This document shows, one piece after another, positions 1-9,489 of a stretch of 64,000 nt of DNA. The translations under genes were made by a program, and so were the position numbers. Under the pieces are notes generated by a model. That model was not told the origin of the DNA and ran no database searches. It was given only the letters and a program-made list of their open reading frames with translations. The stretch comes from Methylophaga sp. Lineage in GTDB: Bacteria > Pseudomonadota > Gammaproteobacteria > Nitrosococcales > Methylophagaceae. The stretch spans positions 1 through 64,000 of the forward strand of contig JAGXHJ010000048.1 of assembly GCA_024636315.1 (NCBI GenBank), read 5' to 3'. Positions within the stretch are counted from its first letter, which is position 1, and each line of letters begins with the position of its first letter.

Positions 1-27
1 AAAAAATGCTGAGGCCTAGATATTTAA

Positions 28-103
28 TGGTGGCTCGACCTGGAATCGAACCAGGGACACAGGGATTTTCAATCCCTTGCTCTACCGACTGAGCTATCGA
101 GCC
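28..103 (-). tRNA. tRNA-Phe (GAA)
   Basis: On the minus strand this folds as a standard 76-nt tRNA. The 7-bp acceptor stem pairs GGCTCGA with TCGAGCC, the discriminator base is A, and the CCA end is encoded. The anticodon arm reads GGGATTGAAAATCCC, giving anticodon GAA for phenylalanine. The T-arm has GGTTCGATTCC. A good promoter lies just upstream at 118-146. Confidence 0.97.
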
Positions 104-117
104 ATTTAAGGTCGAGC

Positions 118-146
118 ATTAAACCTTCTACGGCGCCTTGTGTCAA
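118..146 (-). promoter_or_regulatory. sigma-70 promoter of tRNA-Phe
   Basis: Read on the minus strand: a perfect -35 TTGACA (146-141), a 17-base spacer and -10 TTTAAT (123-118). The GC-rich GCTCGACC that follows resembles the discriminators of growth-rate-controlled stable-RNA promoters. Confidence 0.75.
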
Positions 147-236
147 GTTAAAAGTAGTTTAATTTTACCGTTGTCTTGTTCCTACGTTGTTTGCATGGTG
201 TAATGGCCAACTTATTTTATATACTCTGGATGTGTA

Positions 237-1334
237 ATGAGCTTACGCGGAAAAATTAGTGTGTGGATTGTGGCATTACTTATACTTGCGGCGATTTTAT
301 TTGTGTTTCCTACCGGATCAAAACCTACATTACTTGATCAGCTTGAAAGCTGGTTTGAGGACTATTCCGAGGCAGTAGATAGCGCTCAGGGTGATGATGA
401 CGAATCATCTACTGACACTACATCGGTTACCGCCGGTAAGATGATGGTGCGAATAGATGATGAAATTGGTGCTTATGCTGGTGTTGAGACGGTCAATTTA
501 GTCCAAACTAGTTTCTTTCCTGAGTCAAAAGCGTTAGCAATAGTGGTTGATTTACGACCCGTGCTGGCATTACGAGCAAGACATAATCAGGCATTAGCCG
601 CTTTAAATGTTGCTAATGTAGCAGAGCGGGCCGCGGCGGCAGAATTAGCTCGATTAAAGATGTTGGCGAAGGGTACTGGTAGTGTTGCGACAAAAAATGT
701 CAGCTATGCAGAAGCTACTTGGCACGAAGCTAAAGCTAAGTTGCAGGGTTTAAATTTTGACCTGCAGGCAATTCATGATGAAGCATTGCAAACATGGGGT
801 GAAGTCATTAGCTCTTGGATTTTGACTGAGGACTCAACTCAATGGCAGCGACTTTTATCACGACAAGATAGTTTGTTATTAGTGACGTTACCGTTAGATA
901 TATCGTTAGCTACTGAGGCGAGTGATATCCGGATTGCCCGTGATGGTTCACGGCAACAAGCGCGCAAGGCTGATTTTGTATCGGCCGCTTTTACAACGGA
1001 TCAAGTGATTCAGGGCGAAACGTACTTCTTTAAAACAACAACTGGTCAGTTACGAACAGGCATGCGGCTTGATGCGTGGTTACCACAGGGCTTAGAACCA
1101 CTCAACGGCGTGTTTATACCTGATGAAGCGATTGTGTGGAATGATGGACAAGCTTGGGCGTATGTGAAGCTTGAAGATGATCTTTATCAGCGTAGGTCGT
1201 TGCTTTCTGGTTTAGTAGCCGCAGGTGGCGTCTTTATGACTGAAGGGCTTACTGTTGGTGAGACATTAGTCATCCGAGGAGCTCAAATGTTGCTATCAGA
1301 AGAATTTAGATGGCAGATTGAGGGTGATGATTAA
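237..1334 (+). CDS. RND efflux periplasmic adaptor (membrane fusion protein)
   Basis: A 365-residue protein with one N-terminal membrane segment (about residues 8-25) and an acidic linker (about 37-62). An alpha-helical hairpin region rich in Ala, Leu and Glu follows at about 110-185, then a beta-rich C-terminal part, which is the layout of membrane fusion proteins. It ends 2 bases before the RND pump gene, so the two are surely co-transcribed and should form the adaptor and pump of one efflux system. Similarity to named adaptors is weak and the substrate cannot be read. No outer-membrane TolC-type gene is adjacent. The ribosome binding site is poor. Confidence 0.75.
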   Translation: MSLRGKISVWIVALLILAAILFVFPTGSKPTLLDQLESWFEDYSEAVDSAQGDDDESSTDTTSVTAGKMMVRIDDEIGAYAGVETVNLVQTSFFPESKALAIVVDLRPVLALRARHNQALAALNVANVAERAAAAELARLKMLAKGTGSVATKNVSYAEATWHEAKAKLQGLNFDLQAIHDEALQTWGEVISSWILTEDSTQWQRLLSRQDSLLLVTLPLDISLATEASDIRIARDGSRQQARKADFVSAAFTTDQVIQGETYFFKTTTGQLRTGMRLDAWLPQGLEPLNGVFIPDEAIVWNDGQAWAYVKLEDDLYQRRSLLSGLVAAGGVFMTEGLTVGETLVIRGAQMLLSEEFRWQIEGDD

Positions 1335-1336
1335 TC

Positions 1337-4300
1337 ATGCTGTCACATATTGTTGCTTTTTCTGTTCGGTTTCGCGGCGTTGTTGTTGCTTTAGCGATAT
1401 TGCTTTTAGCGTACGGCATTTATAAATTATCGAATTCAAGTTTAGATATCTTCCCTGAGTTCGCCCCCAAACAAGTGATTATTCAAACGGAGGCACAAGG
1501 GCTTACTGCCGGACAGGTAGAAGTCTTAGTCACCCAACCACTGGAAAATGGCTTGGGTGGATTGGTGGGAACTGAATCCATTCGTTCGCAATCTATTCCC
1601 GGATTGTCGGTGGTTATCCTCACCTTTTATGACAGCACAGATATATATCTTGACCGCCAATTAGTCTCTGAACGGTTATTGGGTTTGAGTAACGCATTGC
1701 CAGAAAGTATTGGCCCGCCATTAATGGTGCCTCTGGAATCATCGTCGGGCACGATCATGACGATAGGTTTAAGTTCGGATAGCCATGATTTGATGGCATT
1801 GCGCGCTTTGGTAGATTGGACTTTATCGCCAAGATTATTAAGTGTGGAAGGTGTTGCCGATATTAATGTTTTTGGCGGTGATGAAAAGCAGTTACAAATC
1901 CAGCTTAATACAGACAAATTAGCACGTTATGGAATCGCTATTGACGAGGTGACTGAGGCGGCAAAATCAGCTACTGGCATTATGGCAAGTGGTCATATTG
2001 AAAATAGTAACCAGCGGATGATGCTGAGCGTAACAGGTCAACCGATGTCAGCTGAAGAGTTGGCAAAAGTAGTGTTACGTAATACGGATAATGGCACTAT
2101 CTTATTAGGCGATGTTGCCAATGTAATTGCTGCCCCCGCAGCGGCGATTGGCGGGGCAGCCATTGGCGGTAAGCCCGGCGTAGTTTTAATGGTTATTGGC
2201 CAATATAAAGCTAATACTTTGGCGGTAACTCACGGCATTGAAGCTGCACTAGCTGAATTTAAGGACGGTTTTGCGGCTGATGGCATTACCTTGCATGATG
2301 ATTTATTTCGCCCCGCTAATTACATTGAATCTTCATTAAGTAATATTCGTGAACATTTGCTGGTAGGTGGCGCACTAGTAATGTTAGTGCTGATCTTATT
2401 TTTGTTTAACTTACGTACCGCATTAATTTCAATCACAGCTATTCCCTTATCCCTATTTACGGCGCTCATTGTCTTGCTAGAAATGGGCGTCAATATCAAT
2501 ATCATGGTGCTAGGTGGCTTGGCGATTGCTTTGGGCGAAGTAATTGATGATGCCATCATTGATACTGAAAATATCTTTCGACGTTTACGAGAAAATGCGG
2601 TGTTGGTTGAACCAAAATCGACGATGGAAGTGGTCTTTAATGCCTCGATGGAGGTGCGTAGCTCAGTGGTTTATGCCAGTTTTATAGTGATGTTGGTCTT
2701 TATTCCATTATTGACCTTGAGCGGTGTAGCTGGCCGAATGTTTCAACCTTTAGGTGAAGCCTATATTTTGGCGATTTTTGCTTCATTAGCGGTGGCACTA
2801 ACGGTCACACCAGCCTTATGCCATATCTTGCTGACACGCTGGGGAGATTTAAGTGATAAAGAACCGCCGCTAGTACGTTTATTAAATCCTATATATGGCT
2901 GGGTTTTAGGTCTAGTTAGTCAGTTTCCCAAAATAACCTTTGGTGGCGTTATTATATTTTGTTGTGGGGGTTTAGCTATTTTACCGTTGTTGGGTGGTAG
3001 CTTTTTACCTGAACTACGCGAAGGCCATTACATTATTCATACCGCCAGTGTGCCAGGCACGTCTATCGCCGAATCATTGCGTATTGGCGGTCAGTTAGAA
3101 AAACGTGTGGCTGAAATAGAGGGTGTACGATCAACCTCGCAATGGGCTGGACGTGCTGAACGTGGCGCGGATACCTTTGGTACGCATTACAGTGAATATG
3201 AAATTGATCTGGTGCCGATGGATGGTGCTGGACAACAAGCAGTATTAGATGAAATTCGTGAGGTATTAGAAGCCTTTCCGGGAATTAATTCAGAAGTAAA
3301 TACTTTTTTAACGGAACGAATTGATGAAACGATTTCAGGCTATACGTCACCAGTAGTGGTGAACGTGTATGGTAAAAATCTCGTCGAGCTTGATCGCAAA
3401 GCACATGAAATTGCGGCGGTGATGCGCGATATTGATGGTGCTACCGATGTGCAACTGCGAGCCCCCGCTGGTGAGCCACAATTGGAAGTGCGATTAAAAC
3501 TCGATGAATTAGCCTATTGGGGCTTGAAACCTGCTGATGTGATGCGCACAGTACAAACGGGGTTTGATGGTGCGGTGGTTGGGCAAGTGCGAGAGGGTAA
3601 TCGCGTGTTTGATGTAGTCGTCGTGTTACCTGCTGACCAACGTGAACAACCTGATGATGTGGCTAATTTACCTATTCAAACGTCAGCAGGTGTTATGTTG
3701 CGCTTACAAGATGTGGCAACTATTCAACAGGTATCTGGCCGTTATATGATTTTGCATGCCGGTGCTCAGCGATTGCAGACAGTGACATGCAATGTTGCTG
3801 GACGTGATCTGACGTCATTTTTTGCTGTGTTGAAACAACGGGTACATGATGAAGTTGAGTTCTCGGCGGATATATATCCTGAATTTACCGGTGCGGCGGT
3901 TGCTCAAGCTCAATCACGTGAGGACCTGCTTGTACATTCGACATTGGCTGGCGTAGCAGTGTTATTGTTGTTATATATCGCCTTGCAAAGCTTACGTAAC
4001 ATGTCTTTAGTGCTGATAAATTTGCCTTTCTCGCTGGTGGGCGGGGTGATTGCGGTATTGTTTACCAATGGCGTATTGTCGATAGGCTCAATGGTTGGCT
4101 TTGTCACCTTGTTTGGTATTACCTTGCGAAACTCAATTATGTTGGTGTCCCATTTTCAGTATTTAGTGCAAGAAGAAGGCGCACCTTGGAATGCTGAAAC
4201 GGCGATTCGTGGGGCGAAAGAGCGACTACCTTCTATATTAATTACTGCCTTAGTTACCGCGTTGGCGATGTTACCGATAGCGATGAATTCTGATAGCCCA

Positions 4301-4423
4301 GGACGAGAAGTAATGGGGCCGATGGCCAGTATCATTATTGGTGGCTTGATCTCATCGACAGTGCTTAACCTACTTGTATTGCCGAGTATTATGTTGCGTT
4401 ATGGCAAGTTTGAAAAGCGGTAG
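1337..4423 (+). CDS. RND-family efflux pump, inner-membrane subunit (CzcA/CusA-like)
   Basis: At 1028 residues this has the usual RND length. A first membrane helix lies at about 12-30, a large periplasmic loop follows, helices 2-6 cluster at about 335-495, a second periplasmic loop follows, and helices 8-12 lie at about 870-1020. The N-terminal stretch with SLDIFPEFAPKQV and the helix-4 segment with GEVIDDAIIDTEN (about residues 398-412) resemble heavy-metal-efflux RND pumps more than AcrB. It should export its substrate from periplasm or membrane using the proton gradient, working with the adaptor immediately upstream. Metal specificity is inference: no metal regulator or metal-binding protein is nearby. 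A strong terminator follows. Confidence 0.85.
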   Translation: MLSHIVAFSVRFRGVVVALAILLLAYGIYKLSNSSLDIFPEFAPKQVIIQTEAQGLTAGQVEVLVTQPLENGLGGLVGTESIRSQSIPGLSVVILTFYDSTDIYLDRQLVSERLLGLSNALPESIGPPLMVPLESSSGTIMTIGLSSDSHDLMALRALVDWTLSPRLLSVEGVADINVFGGDEKQLQIQLNTDKLARYGIAIDEVTEAAKSATGIMASGHIENSNQRMMLSVTGQPMSAEELAKVVLRNTDNGTILLGDVANVIAAPAAAIGGAAIGGKPGVVLMVIGQYKANTLAVTHGIEAALAEFKDGFAADGITLHDDLFRPANYIESSLSNIREHLLVGGALVMLVLILFLFNLRTALISITAIPLSLFTALIVLLEMGVNINIMVLGGLAIALGEVIDDAIIDTENIFRRLRENAVLVEPKSTMEVVFNASMEVRSSVVYASFIVMLVFIPLLTLSGVAGRMFQPLGEAYILAIFASLAVALTVTPALCHILLTRWGDLSDKEPPLVRLLNPIYGWVLGLVSQFPKITFGGVIIFCCGGLAILPLLGGSFLPELREGHYIIHTASVPGTSIAESLRIGGQLEKRVAEIEGVRSTSQWAGRAERGADTFGTHYSEYEIDLVPMDGAGQQAVLDEIREVLEAFPGINSEVNTFLTERIDETISGYTSPVVVNVYGKNLVELDRKAHEIAAVMRDIDGATDVQLRAPAGEPQLEVRLKLDELAYWGLKPADVMRTVQTGFDGAVVGQVREGNRVFDVVVVLPADQREQPDDVANLPIQTSAGVMLRLQDVATIQQVSGRYMILHAGAQRLQTVTCNVAGRDLTSFFAVLKQRVHDEVEFSADIYPEFTGAAVAQAQSREDLLVHSTLAGVAVLLLLYIALQSLRNMSLVLINLPFSLVGGVIAVLFTNGVLSIGSMVGFVTLFGITLRNSIMLVSHFQYLVQEEGAPWNAETAIRGAKERLPSILITALVTALAMLPIAMNSDSPGREVMGPMASIIIGGLISSTVLNLLVLPSIMLRYGKFEKR

Positions 4424-4448
4424 GCTATATCTTTAAACGAAAGATAAT

Positions 4449-4492
4449 GATTAATCAGCGCGAGCTATTACGCTACGTTGATTAGTCTTTTT
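4449..4492 (+). terminator. Rho-independent terminator of the RND operon
   Basis: GATTAATCAGCG (4449-4460) pairs with CGTTGATTAGTC (4476-4487) as a 12-bp stem including G-U pairs, followed by TTTTT. It lies 25 bases after the pump stop codon. The remaining gap to 4610 holds no supported gene. Confidence 0.75.
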
Positions 4493-4609
4493 CGGTTAAT
4501 CAATCATCTCTATTGGCGACAATAAATGCACTAGCAATAATTAACCCGACGATAATGAGAAAGAGCAACTCAAGCAGTTTATTTATTATCGTAGATATCG
4601 TTGTGAGTT

Positions 4610-5707
4610 TTAATTGGTAATAGCAAACGTTTCAATATTCTGATCTCGTTGTTCAGAGAAAAACTGATAAATCTGCTCGAGTTCACTGGATGGGAAATGA
4701 ATTAAGATTAATTGCTGACCGGGAAAGATAAGGTTTGCATCATGACCCATAGTACGAGTCTTTAGGTTATAAATAAAACTATTGTCGACTTTGTTTTTGA
4801 GTATTTTGCCAAGGAAGGAGCTGAGGCCAGAAGGTAATCTTTCATCGGCATCGGCAGGAATAATGGCCTGGATGACTTCCTTATTACGTGCAATGCCTTC
4901 TAATTGTATGCCCTGTCTAAATTTACTAATTAACCCTGCTTGAATGATCCCCCACAAACCTTGTACGTCATGGTCGGTCACCCGATGCAAATAGAATAAG
5001 GCATCATCTGGTAGTGATTCCGATAGCGTTAGATCTTTTAAGGTAACGGCTTGCGAACCTCGGGTAATGGTCGCTATTAAGGGTTGGTCAGCTGGGATAT
5101 CGATAGTGTTAAGCTCTCCCTTCGTGGTTTCAATACGATGTTTTTGTGGAATGACACGGGTAATGACCGTGCTTAGTTCAAGATCTTGATGATGAAGTAA
5201 ATCAGCAAGCGGCGAGATTATTTGTCTGCCGTCAGGAGTGATAATGGTGATATTTGAAGTTTCATCTTCTACCGTATCACTGAGCTCTGCTAGGGTAGTT
5301 TGAACCTTGTCATGAGTAATGTAATTTAAGGTGAGCGGTGTATCAGCTTTTAAGCTCTTATCAGCAAGTAGCGCTTCTTTCGTGGTAGCAAGATACTCTA
5401 AATCAGGTAGCACAATGACACTGTCATGACGTACGAATTTATCCTCATTTTCATTGATGGTGATAAATTCTTCGGTTGTCGCTAGGTTATTTACAAATAT
5501 TTCGGCTTCTTGTTCAGCAGTGGTTGCTTCAGGAATGGCTGGAATGATCGTTAATGGTGGTGTTTCAATAATTTCAATAGCAGGGCTAATATCGTGTTCT
5601 GTACGTGTTGGTTTGAGATCGGTAAACATCAAATAAGAGATAGCGACTAAAACAAATAGAGCGAGGAACGCAGGGATGAGAGAAGGTTTCGGAGATGTTT
5701 TTGACAT
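4610..5707 (-). CDS. membrane-anchored protein with LysM-like C-terminus
   Basis: Not recognised as a named family. The 365-residue product has a short basic N-terminus, one membrane helix (about residues 10-28) and a long acidic Pro/Thr-rich linker, so most of it should face the periplasm. The last 130 residues (LWGIIQAGL, then IYNLKTRTMGHDANLIFPGQ) resemble an extended LysM-type module of the kind in FimV/peptidoglycan-associated proteins; this is tentative. It lies 46 bases downstream of mutL on the same strand, where many gammaproteobacteria have miaA, so it may be the last gene of that operon. Confidence 0.6.
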   Translation of the reverse strand: MSKTSPKPSLIPAFLALFVLVAISYLMFTDLKPTRTEHDISPAIEIIETPPLTIIPAIPEATTAEQEAEIFVNNLATTEEFITINENEDKFVRHDSVIVLPDLEYLATTKEALLADKSLKADTPLTLNYITHDKVQTTLAELSDTVEDETSNITIITPDGRQIISPLADLLHHQDLELSTVITRVIPQKHRIETTKGELNTIDIPADQPLIATITRGSQAVTLKDLTLSESLPDDALFYLHRVTDHDVQGLWGIIQAGLISKFRQGIQLEGIARNKEVIQAIIPADADERLPSGLSSFLGKILKNKVDNSFIYNLKTRTMGHDANLIFPGQQLILIHFPSSELEQIYQFFSEQRDQNIETFAITN

Positions 5708-5753
5708 AGTGTTTGCCTTAATTCTTACGAAAAATATTTAGCGTACAGAAACC

Positions 5754-7445
5754 TCAGAATAAGCTATTCAGTGTTTGTTGATCAAGTCGACGACACCAAG
5801 GTGCTTCAAGAGAAAATTCATTCAGTTGGAGCAGTAGCTGTGTAGCCTGTTCTAGCTGGCTAATCGCGATGAGTGGCAGGTGTTGTTGCAGAATAATGGC
5901 CAGTGACGCTTTATCCGTTTGATTATTGCTAAGCGCAGTGAGTAGCGACCGCACCAGTGTTTTCAGATCAGTTTGAGCCAATAAACTGGGGATACTCCTA
6001 ATGAGTAAAGCCGAGGACTGAGGTTGTAATCGGACACCTACACTCTCTAGTAATGTCTCGTATTGGCTGGCAAGGGCTATTAGATTATTATCAACCGACA
6101 AGCTAATAGGTACCAATATCGGGCGAGTACTCAGTGTATTGGTGTTGATGGCATCTTGTAGTTGCTGACGGCGAAGTTGCTGTTCGGCTTGTTGTAAGTC
6201 AATTAACAATGAGCTCTGTGAAGATTTTGTGATCACATAACGTTGTTCAATTAAAGTGATGGCTTGGCCAAATTTGGCTGTTATCGATTCTTTAAAATGA
6301 GATTTCGTGACTATTGGTAACTGATAATCAATGCTGTGTTCAGCAATTTGAGACTGCTCGGAAGATTGCTTGCTCGCACGCGATATTGGGCGTGTATTAT
6401 GTGACGCTTGAGCAGACAATGGTTCAGGTATTGGCTCTATAACCGTTTCATGAGTTAGTGCTTGTTGCAGAGCACTGGTTAGTAAACCATGAATTAAGCG
6501 CGCGTCTCGAAATCGTACTTCATGTTTGGTGGGGTGGACATTAATATCAACCCGATCTAATGGAATTGTCAGGTATAAAACATAAGCGGGTTGGCGACCT
6601 GCGGGAATTTTGTCGCTGTAAGCTTGGCGTATAGCATGGGTAATGACCCGATCACGGATAACACGGCCATTGATGAAAAAATACTGGACATCCGTTTGTG
6701 GACGATGGGCAGCTGCTTTGCCTAACCAGCCTTCGAGCTTAATGTCATCGTAGTCTTGTTCGATAAATAGGCTGTTATTTATAAAGTTCTTGCCACATAT
6801 TTTTGCAATGCGTTGTTGTTGTTGGGCAAGCGTAATCGCCGCGGGTAATTTCAGGCTACTGCTTGCTGATAATTGGCACTGAAAGCCCACTGTGAATTGG
6901 CTTAATGCGAGGCGTTGCAACGTCGTTAATATATGATTTTGTTCTGTTTTATTGCTTCGAAGAAAATGTCGTCTTGCCGGCAAGTTAAAGAATAAATCAC
7001 GGATTTCGAGCGTGGTGCCTTGAGGATGGGCTGCCGGACTAATAGCGTTATTTTGGTCGCCGCTGAGCTGCCATGCACAGTCACTATCAGCTTGACGGGA
7101 AATTAATGTTAAACGAGATACCGAGCTAATACTGGGTAGTGCTTCACCACGAAAACCTAAGCTGGCAATATGACTCAATTGTTCGCTGGAATGTAGTTTG
7201 CTGGTGGCATGACGGCTGAGCGCCAATGGCAAATCTTCAGGATGGATGCCGAGACCATTATCACGAACGCGGATGAGTTTATTTCCAGCACCTTCAATAT
7301 CGATGAAAATCTGATCGGCGCCGGCATCAAGGCTGTTTTCCACCAGTTCCTTGACCACAGAAGCGGGACGTTCGATGACTTCGCCGGCAGCAATTTGATT
7401 GGCAAGATGTAAGGGGAGAGCATGTATACGTGGCATATCTGACAT
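5754..7445 (-). CDS. mutL: DNA mismatch repair protein MutL
   Basis: MutL is the GHKL ATPase that couples MutS mismatch recognition to strand incision. The N-terminal motifs are intact: the E-N box in a segment with AAGEVIERPASVVKELVENS (about 19-38), DNGLGI (63-68) and GFRGEALPS (95-103). The C-terminal dimerisation part starts near residue 370. The endonuclease motif DQHAxxExxxxE of MutH-less bacteria is absent; the equivalent stretch reads LLIDLQQAEQQLRR. This resembles the E. coli type that relies on MutH. At 563 residues it is slightly short. It sits 78 bases after the amidase gene, the common amiC-mutL order. Confidence 0.96.
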   Translation of the reverse strand: MSDMPRIHALPLHLANQIAAGEVIERPASVVKELVENSLDAGADQIFIDIEGAGNKLIRVRDNGLGIHPEDLPLALSRHATSKLHSSEQLSHIASLGFRGEALPSISSVSRLTLISRQADSDCAWQLSGDQNNAISPAAHPQGTTLEIRDLFFNLPARRHFLRSNKTEQNHILTTLQRLALSQFTVGFQCQLSASSSLKLPAAITLAQQQQRIAKICGKNFINNSLFIEQDYDDIKLEGWLGKAAAHRPQTDVQYFFINGRVIRDRVITHAIRQAYSDKIPAGRQPAYVLYLTIPLDRVDINVHPTKHEVRFRDARLIHGLLTSALQQALTHETVIEPIPEPLSAQASHNTRPISRASKQSSEQSQIAEHSIDYQLPIVTKSHFKESITAKFGQAITLIEQRYVITKSSQSSLLIDLQQAEQQLRRQQLQDAINTNTLSTRPILVPISLSVDNNLIALASQYETLLESVGVRLQPQSSALLIRSIPSLLAQTDLKTLVRSLLTALSNNQTDKASLAIILQQHLPLIAISQLEQATQLLLQLNEFSLEAPWCRRLDQQTLNSLF

Positions 7446-7523
7446 GATGTTTATTTTAACAGCTACTAGCCTAGGTGATGCATCTAAGAGAATTGATATT
7501 GTGCATTCAAGCTGGTTCGGCGT

Positions 7524-8906
7524 TTAGGGAATCAGTAATACATCGCCGACATTGATATCTGAACGATTCAAATTGTTACTTGTTTTAAGCTCAAGCATAC
7601 TGATTTGGTAGCGTTGGGCAATCATGCTTAATGTATCGCCACTGCTTACAATGTGTTGCTGTGGCGAGCTTGAACCAGGTAGTGGATTGCGCTGAAAATA
7701 ATTACTAATACCTGACAATATGGCTCGGGCAATCTTATTTTGATGGCTGGGCGTATTTAATTTTCGTTCTTCATCAGGGTTCGATACAAACGCCGTTTCG
7801 ACTAGAATTGAAGGGATATCGGGTGATTTAAGGACGACGAAAGCCGCAGATTCAACGTGTTTTTTATGGACGTTGCCGACGCGTTTCAGACCGGCTAACA
7901 CAGTATTTGCAACCTCAAGGCTGGCCTCTAAACTGGCAGTTTGTGATAAATCGAGCAAGACAGATGCCAGCATGTCATCTTTATCTTCTAAGCTAATGCC
8001 ACCCGCTAAATCAGCTGCGTTTTCTTTGTCGGCCATCATTTGCGCGGCTTCACTACTAGCACCACGTTGAGACAAAACAAATACCGAAGCGCCTTTTGCT
8101 TTTGCATCTTTAAAGGCATCAGCATGGATGGAGATAAACATATCGGCTTTATTTTCTCGTGCTCTTTTTATGCGTTGACGAAGGGTGATGAAAACATCGG
8201 TATCGCGGGTTAAATAAGCACGCATGCCAGGTTCAGCATTAACTATACTAGCTAAGCGTTTGGCAACGGCCAGTACAATATCTTTTTCTTTAGTGCCATG
8301 TTTACCCAATGCGCCGGAATCTTGTCCACCATGGCCTGGATCTATGGCAATAATGATGTCTCGTCTCACCATATATTTTTTTGACTTGCTGACAGTGGCC
8401 ACTGGTGTTGGCGTAGCAATCTCAGCTGGTTTGGCGGATATTTGAGTTTGGCGGATAGCTGGAGCAGGAGCCGTTTCTGGTTGGCGCTCGGAGGCTAATA
8501 CCGACTGCATTGTTGGTGCATTCGGGGAATCATGTAAATCAATAACAAGACGGTGCAGATAATCTGCTTTTGGGCCTAGAGTCCGACTGTCATAGCTTAC
8601 TTTATGATGTAAATCGAGCACGAGACGCAAGGTGTTTTTTTCCCAACTAGCGTAGCGAATAGCACGAATAGGACTGTTTAATAGTTCGGGAAGTTTGAGC
8701 TGACTAGTTTGTAGGGTGTTTTTTATATCGACAACTAGGCGATCAGGATTAGCGAGTGAGAAAACTTCGTATTGAAATGCTTTATCTAGATCAATAACAA
8801 GGCGAGTTTCACTACCTGCTTGAGATAAACGCATGGCTTGAATGTTTGCTGACCATGCATTGCTGCTGATCATGAGTAATATGAAGCTCAAGCAGAAACG
8901 GAGCAT
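7524..8906 (-). CDS. amiC: N-acetylmuramoyl-L-alanine amidase, AmiC type
   Basis: A 460-residue periplasmic zinc amidase that cleaves the amide between MurNAc and L-Ala to separate daughter cells. It has a signal peptide (about 1-19, ending NAWSA), an AMIN domain (about 20-130) that targets the septum, and an Amidase_3 domain (about 185-405) with AIDPGHGGQDSGA, SIHADAF and ILVETAFVSNPDEE. The last carries the catalytic Glu. A C-terminal LysM repeat (about 415-460, SSGDTLSMIAQRY) should bind peptidoglycan. AMIN plus LysM marks the AmiB/AmiC class. It is followed by mutL on the same strand. Confidence 0.93.
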   Translation of the reverse strand: MLRFCLSFILLMISSNAWSANIQAMRLSQAGSETRLVIDLDKAFQYEVFSLANPDRLVVDIKNTLQTSQLKLPELLNSPIRAIRYASWEKNTLRLVLDLHHKVSYDSRTLGPKADYLHRLVIDLHDSPNAPTMQSVLASERQPETAPAPAIRQTQISAKPAEIATPTPVATVSKSKKYMVRRDIIIAIDPGHGGQDSGALGKHGTKEKDIVLAVAKRLASIVNAEPGMRAYLTRDTDVFITLRQRIKRARENKADMFISIHADAFKDAKAKGASVFVLSQRGASSEAAQMMADKENAADLAGGISLEDKDDMLASVLLDLSQTASLEASLEVANTVLAGLKRVGNVHKKHVESAAFVVLKSPDIPSILVETAFVSNPDEERKLNTPSHQNKIARAILSGISNYFQRNPLPGSSSPQQHIVSSGDTLSMIAQRYQISMLELKTSNNLNRSDINVGDVLLIP

Positions 8907-9009
8907 TATTGTTTTCCTAACACTATTCCAGTGATGACTAGTGTGTAATTATTTAATAAAAAAATCAAGTTTCTTTTATATTAATAAGGAGATAGCGACT
9001 AAACCTGAA

Positions 9010-9465
9010 TTAAATATTAAGGTTTTTACAGAGTGTAATGGCCGCAGGAGAAAGTGCCAACAAATCGGCATTACGAGCATGCTGTTGATAAGTAAAGGTG
9101 ATCACAAGGTCGGGTTGAGGTAATAATTCACCACCTTGTTTGGCCCACTCCAGCAAGCAAATCGCGTTATGGCTAAAATAATCATCGAGTCCTAAATAAT
9201 CTAATTCTTCAGGATCTGATAGGCGGTAGAGATCAAAATGAAAAACAGTGCGATCTGCTACGTCATAACGCTCAACCAAGGTGTAAGTTGGGCTTTTCAC
9301 ATTGCCTTTATGGCCTAAAGCCCGCAAAAAACCGCGGCTAAATGTTGTTTTCCCTGCGCCCAACTCACCCTCTAAATGAATTACAAATAGCTGCGGCGGA
9401 CACAATTTTGCAATGAATTTTCCTAGCTCAAGTGTAGCGGCTTCATCAGCTAAGTGGATCTTCAT
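9010..9465 (-). CDS. tsaE: tRNA threonylcarbamoyladenosine biosynthesis ATPase TsaE
   Basis: A 151-residue P-loop protein. The Walker A sequence GELGAGKTT lies at residues 33-41, followed by SPTYTLVERYD and FHFDLYRLSDPEEL, which are family hallmarks. TsaE is the ATPase that resets the TsaBD complex making t6A37 in ANN-decoding tRNAs. Its length is typical. It starts 24 bases after nnr, the common nnr-tsaE-amiC-mutL order. A 103-base gap separates it from the amidase gene. Confidence 0.95.
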   Translation of the reverse strand: MKIHLADEAATLELGKFIAKLCPPQLFVIHLEGELGAGKTTFSRGFLRALGHKGNVKSPTYTLVERYDVADRTVFHFDLYRLSDPEELDYLGLDDYFSHNAICLLEWAKQGGELLPQPDLVITFTYQQHARNADLLALSPAAITLCKNLNI

Positions 9466-9489
9466 AGAGTGGGAACTTAATATTAGATT

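Noticed and set aside
1-27. Terminator of tRNA-Phe at the left edge
   Set aside because: A T run and GAGGCCTC-like bases are present on the minus strand, but the window cuts the region and no convincing stem can be drawn.
4500-4590. Minus-strand hydrophobic peptide frame (KLLELLFLIIVGLIIASAF...) as a small membrane protein
   Set aside because: The frame has no ATG, GTG or suitable TTG start and no ribosome site. It could be a decayed remnant, but that cannot be supported.
8941-9123. Plus-strand 60-residue frame between amiC and tsaE
   Set aside because: It overlaps the end of tsaE antisense and has no family features or ribosome site.
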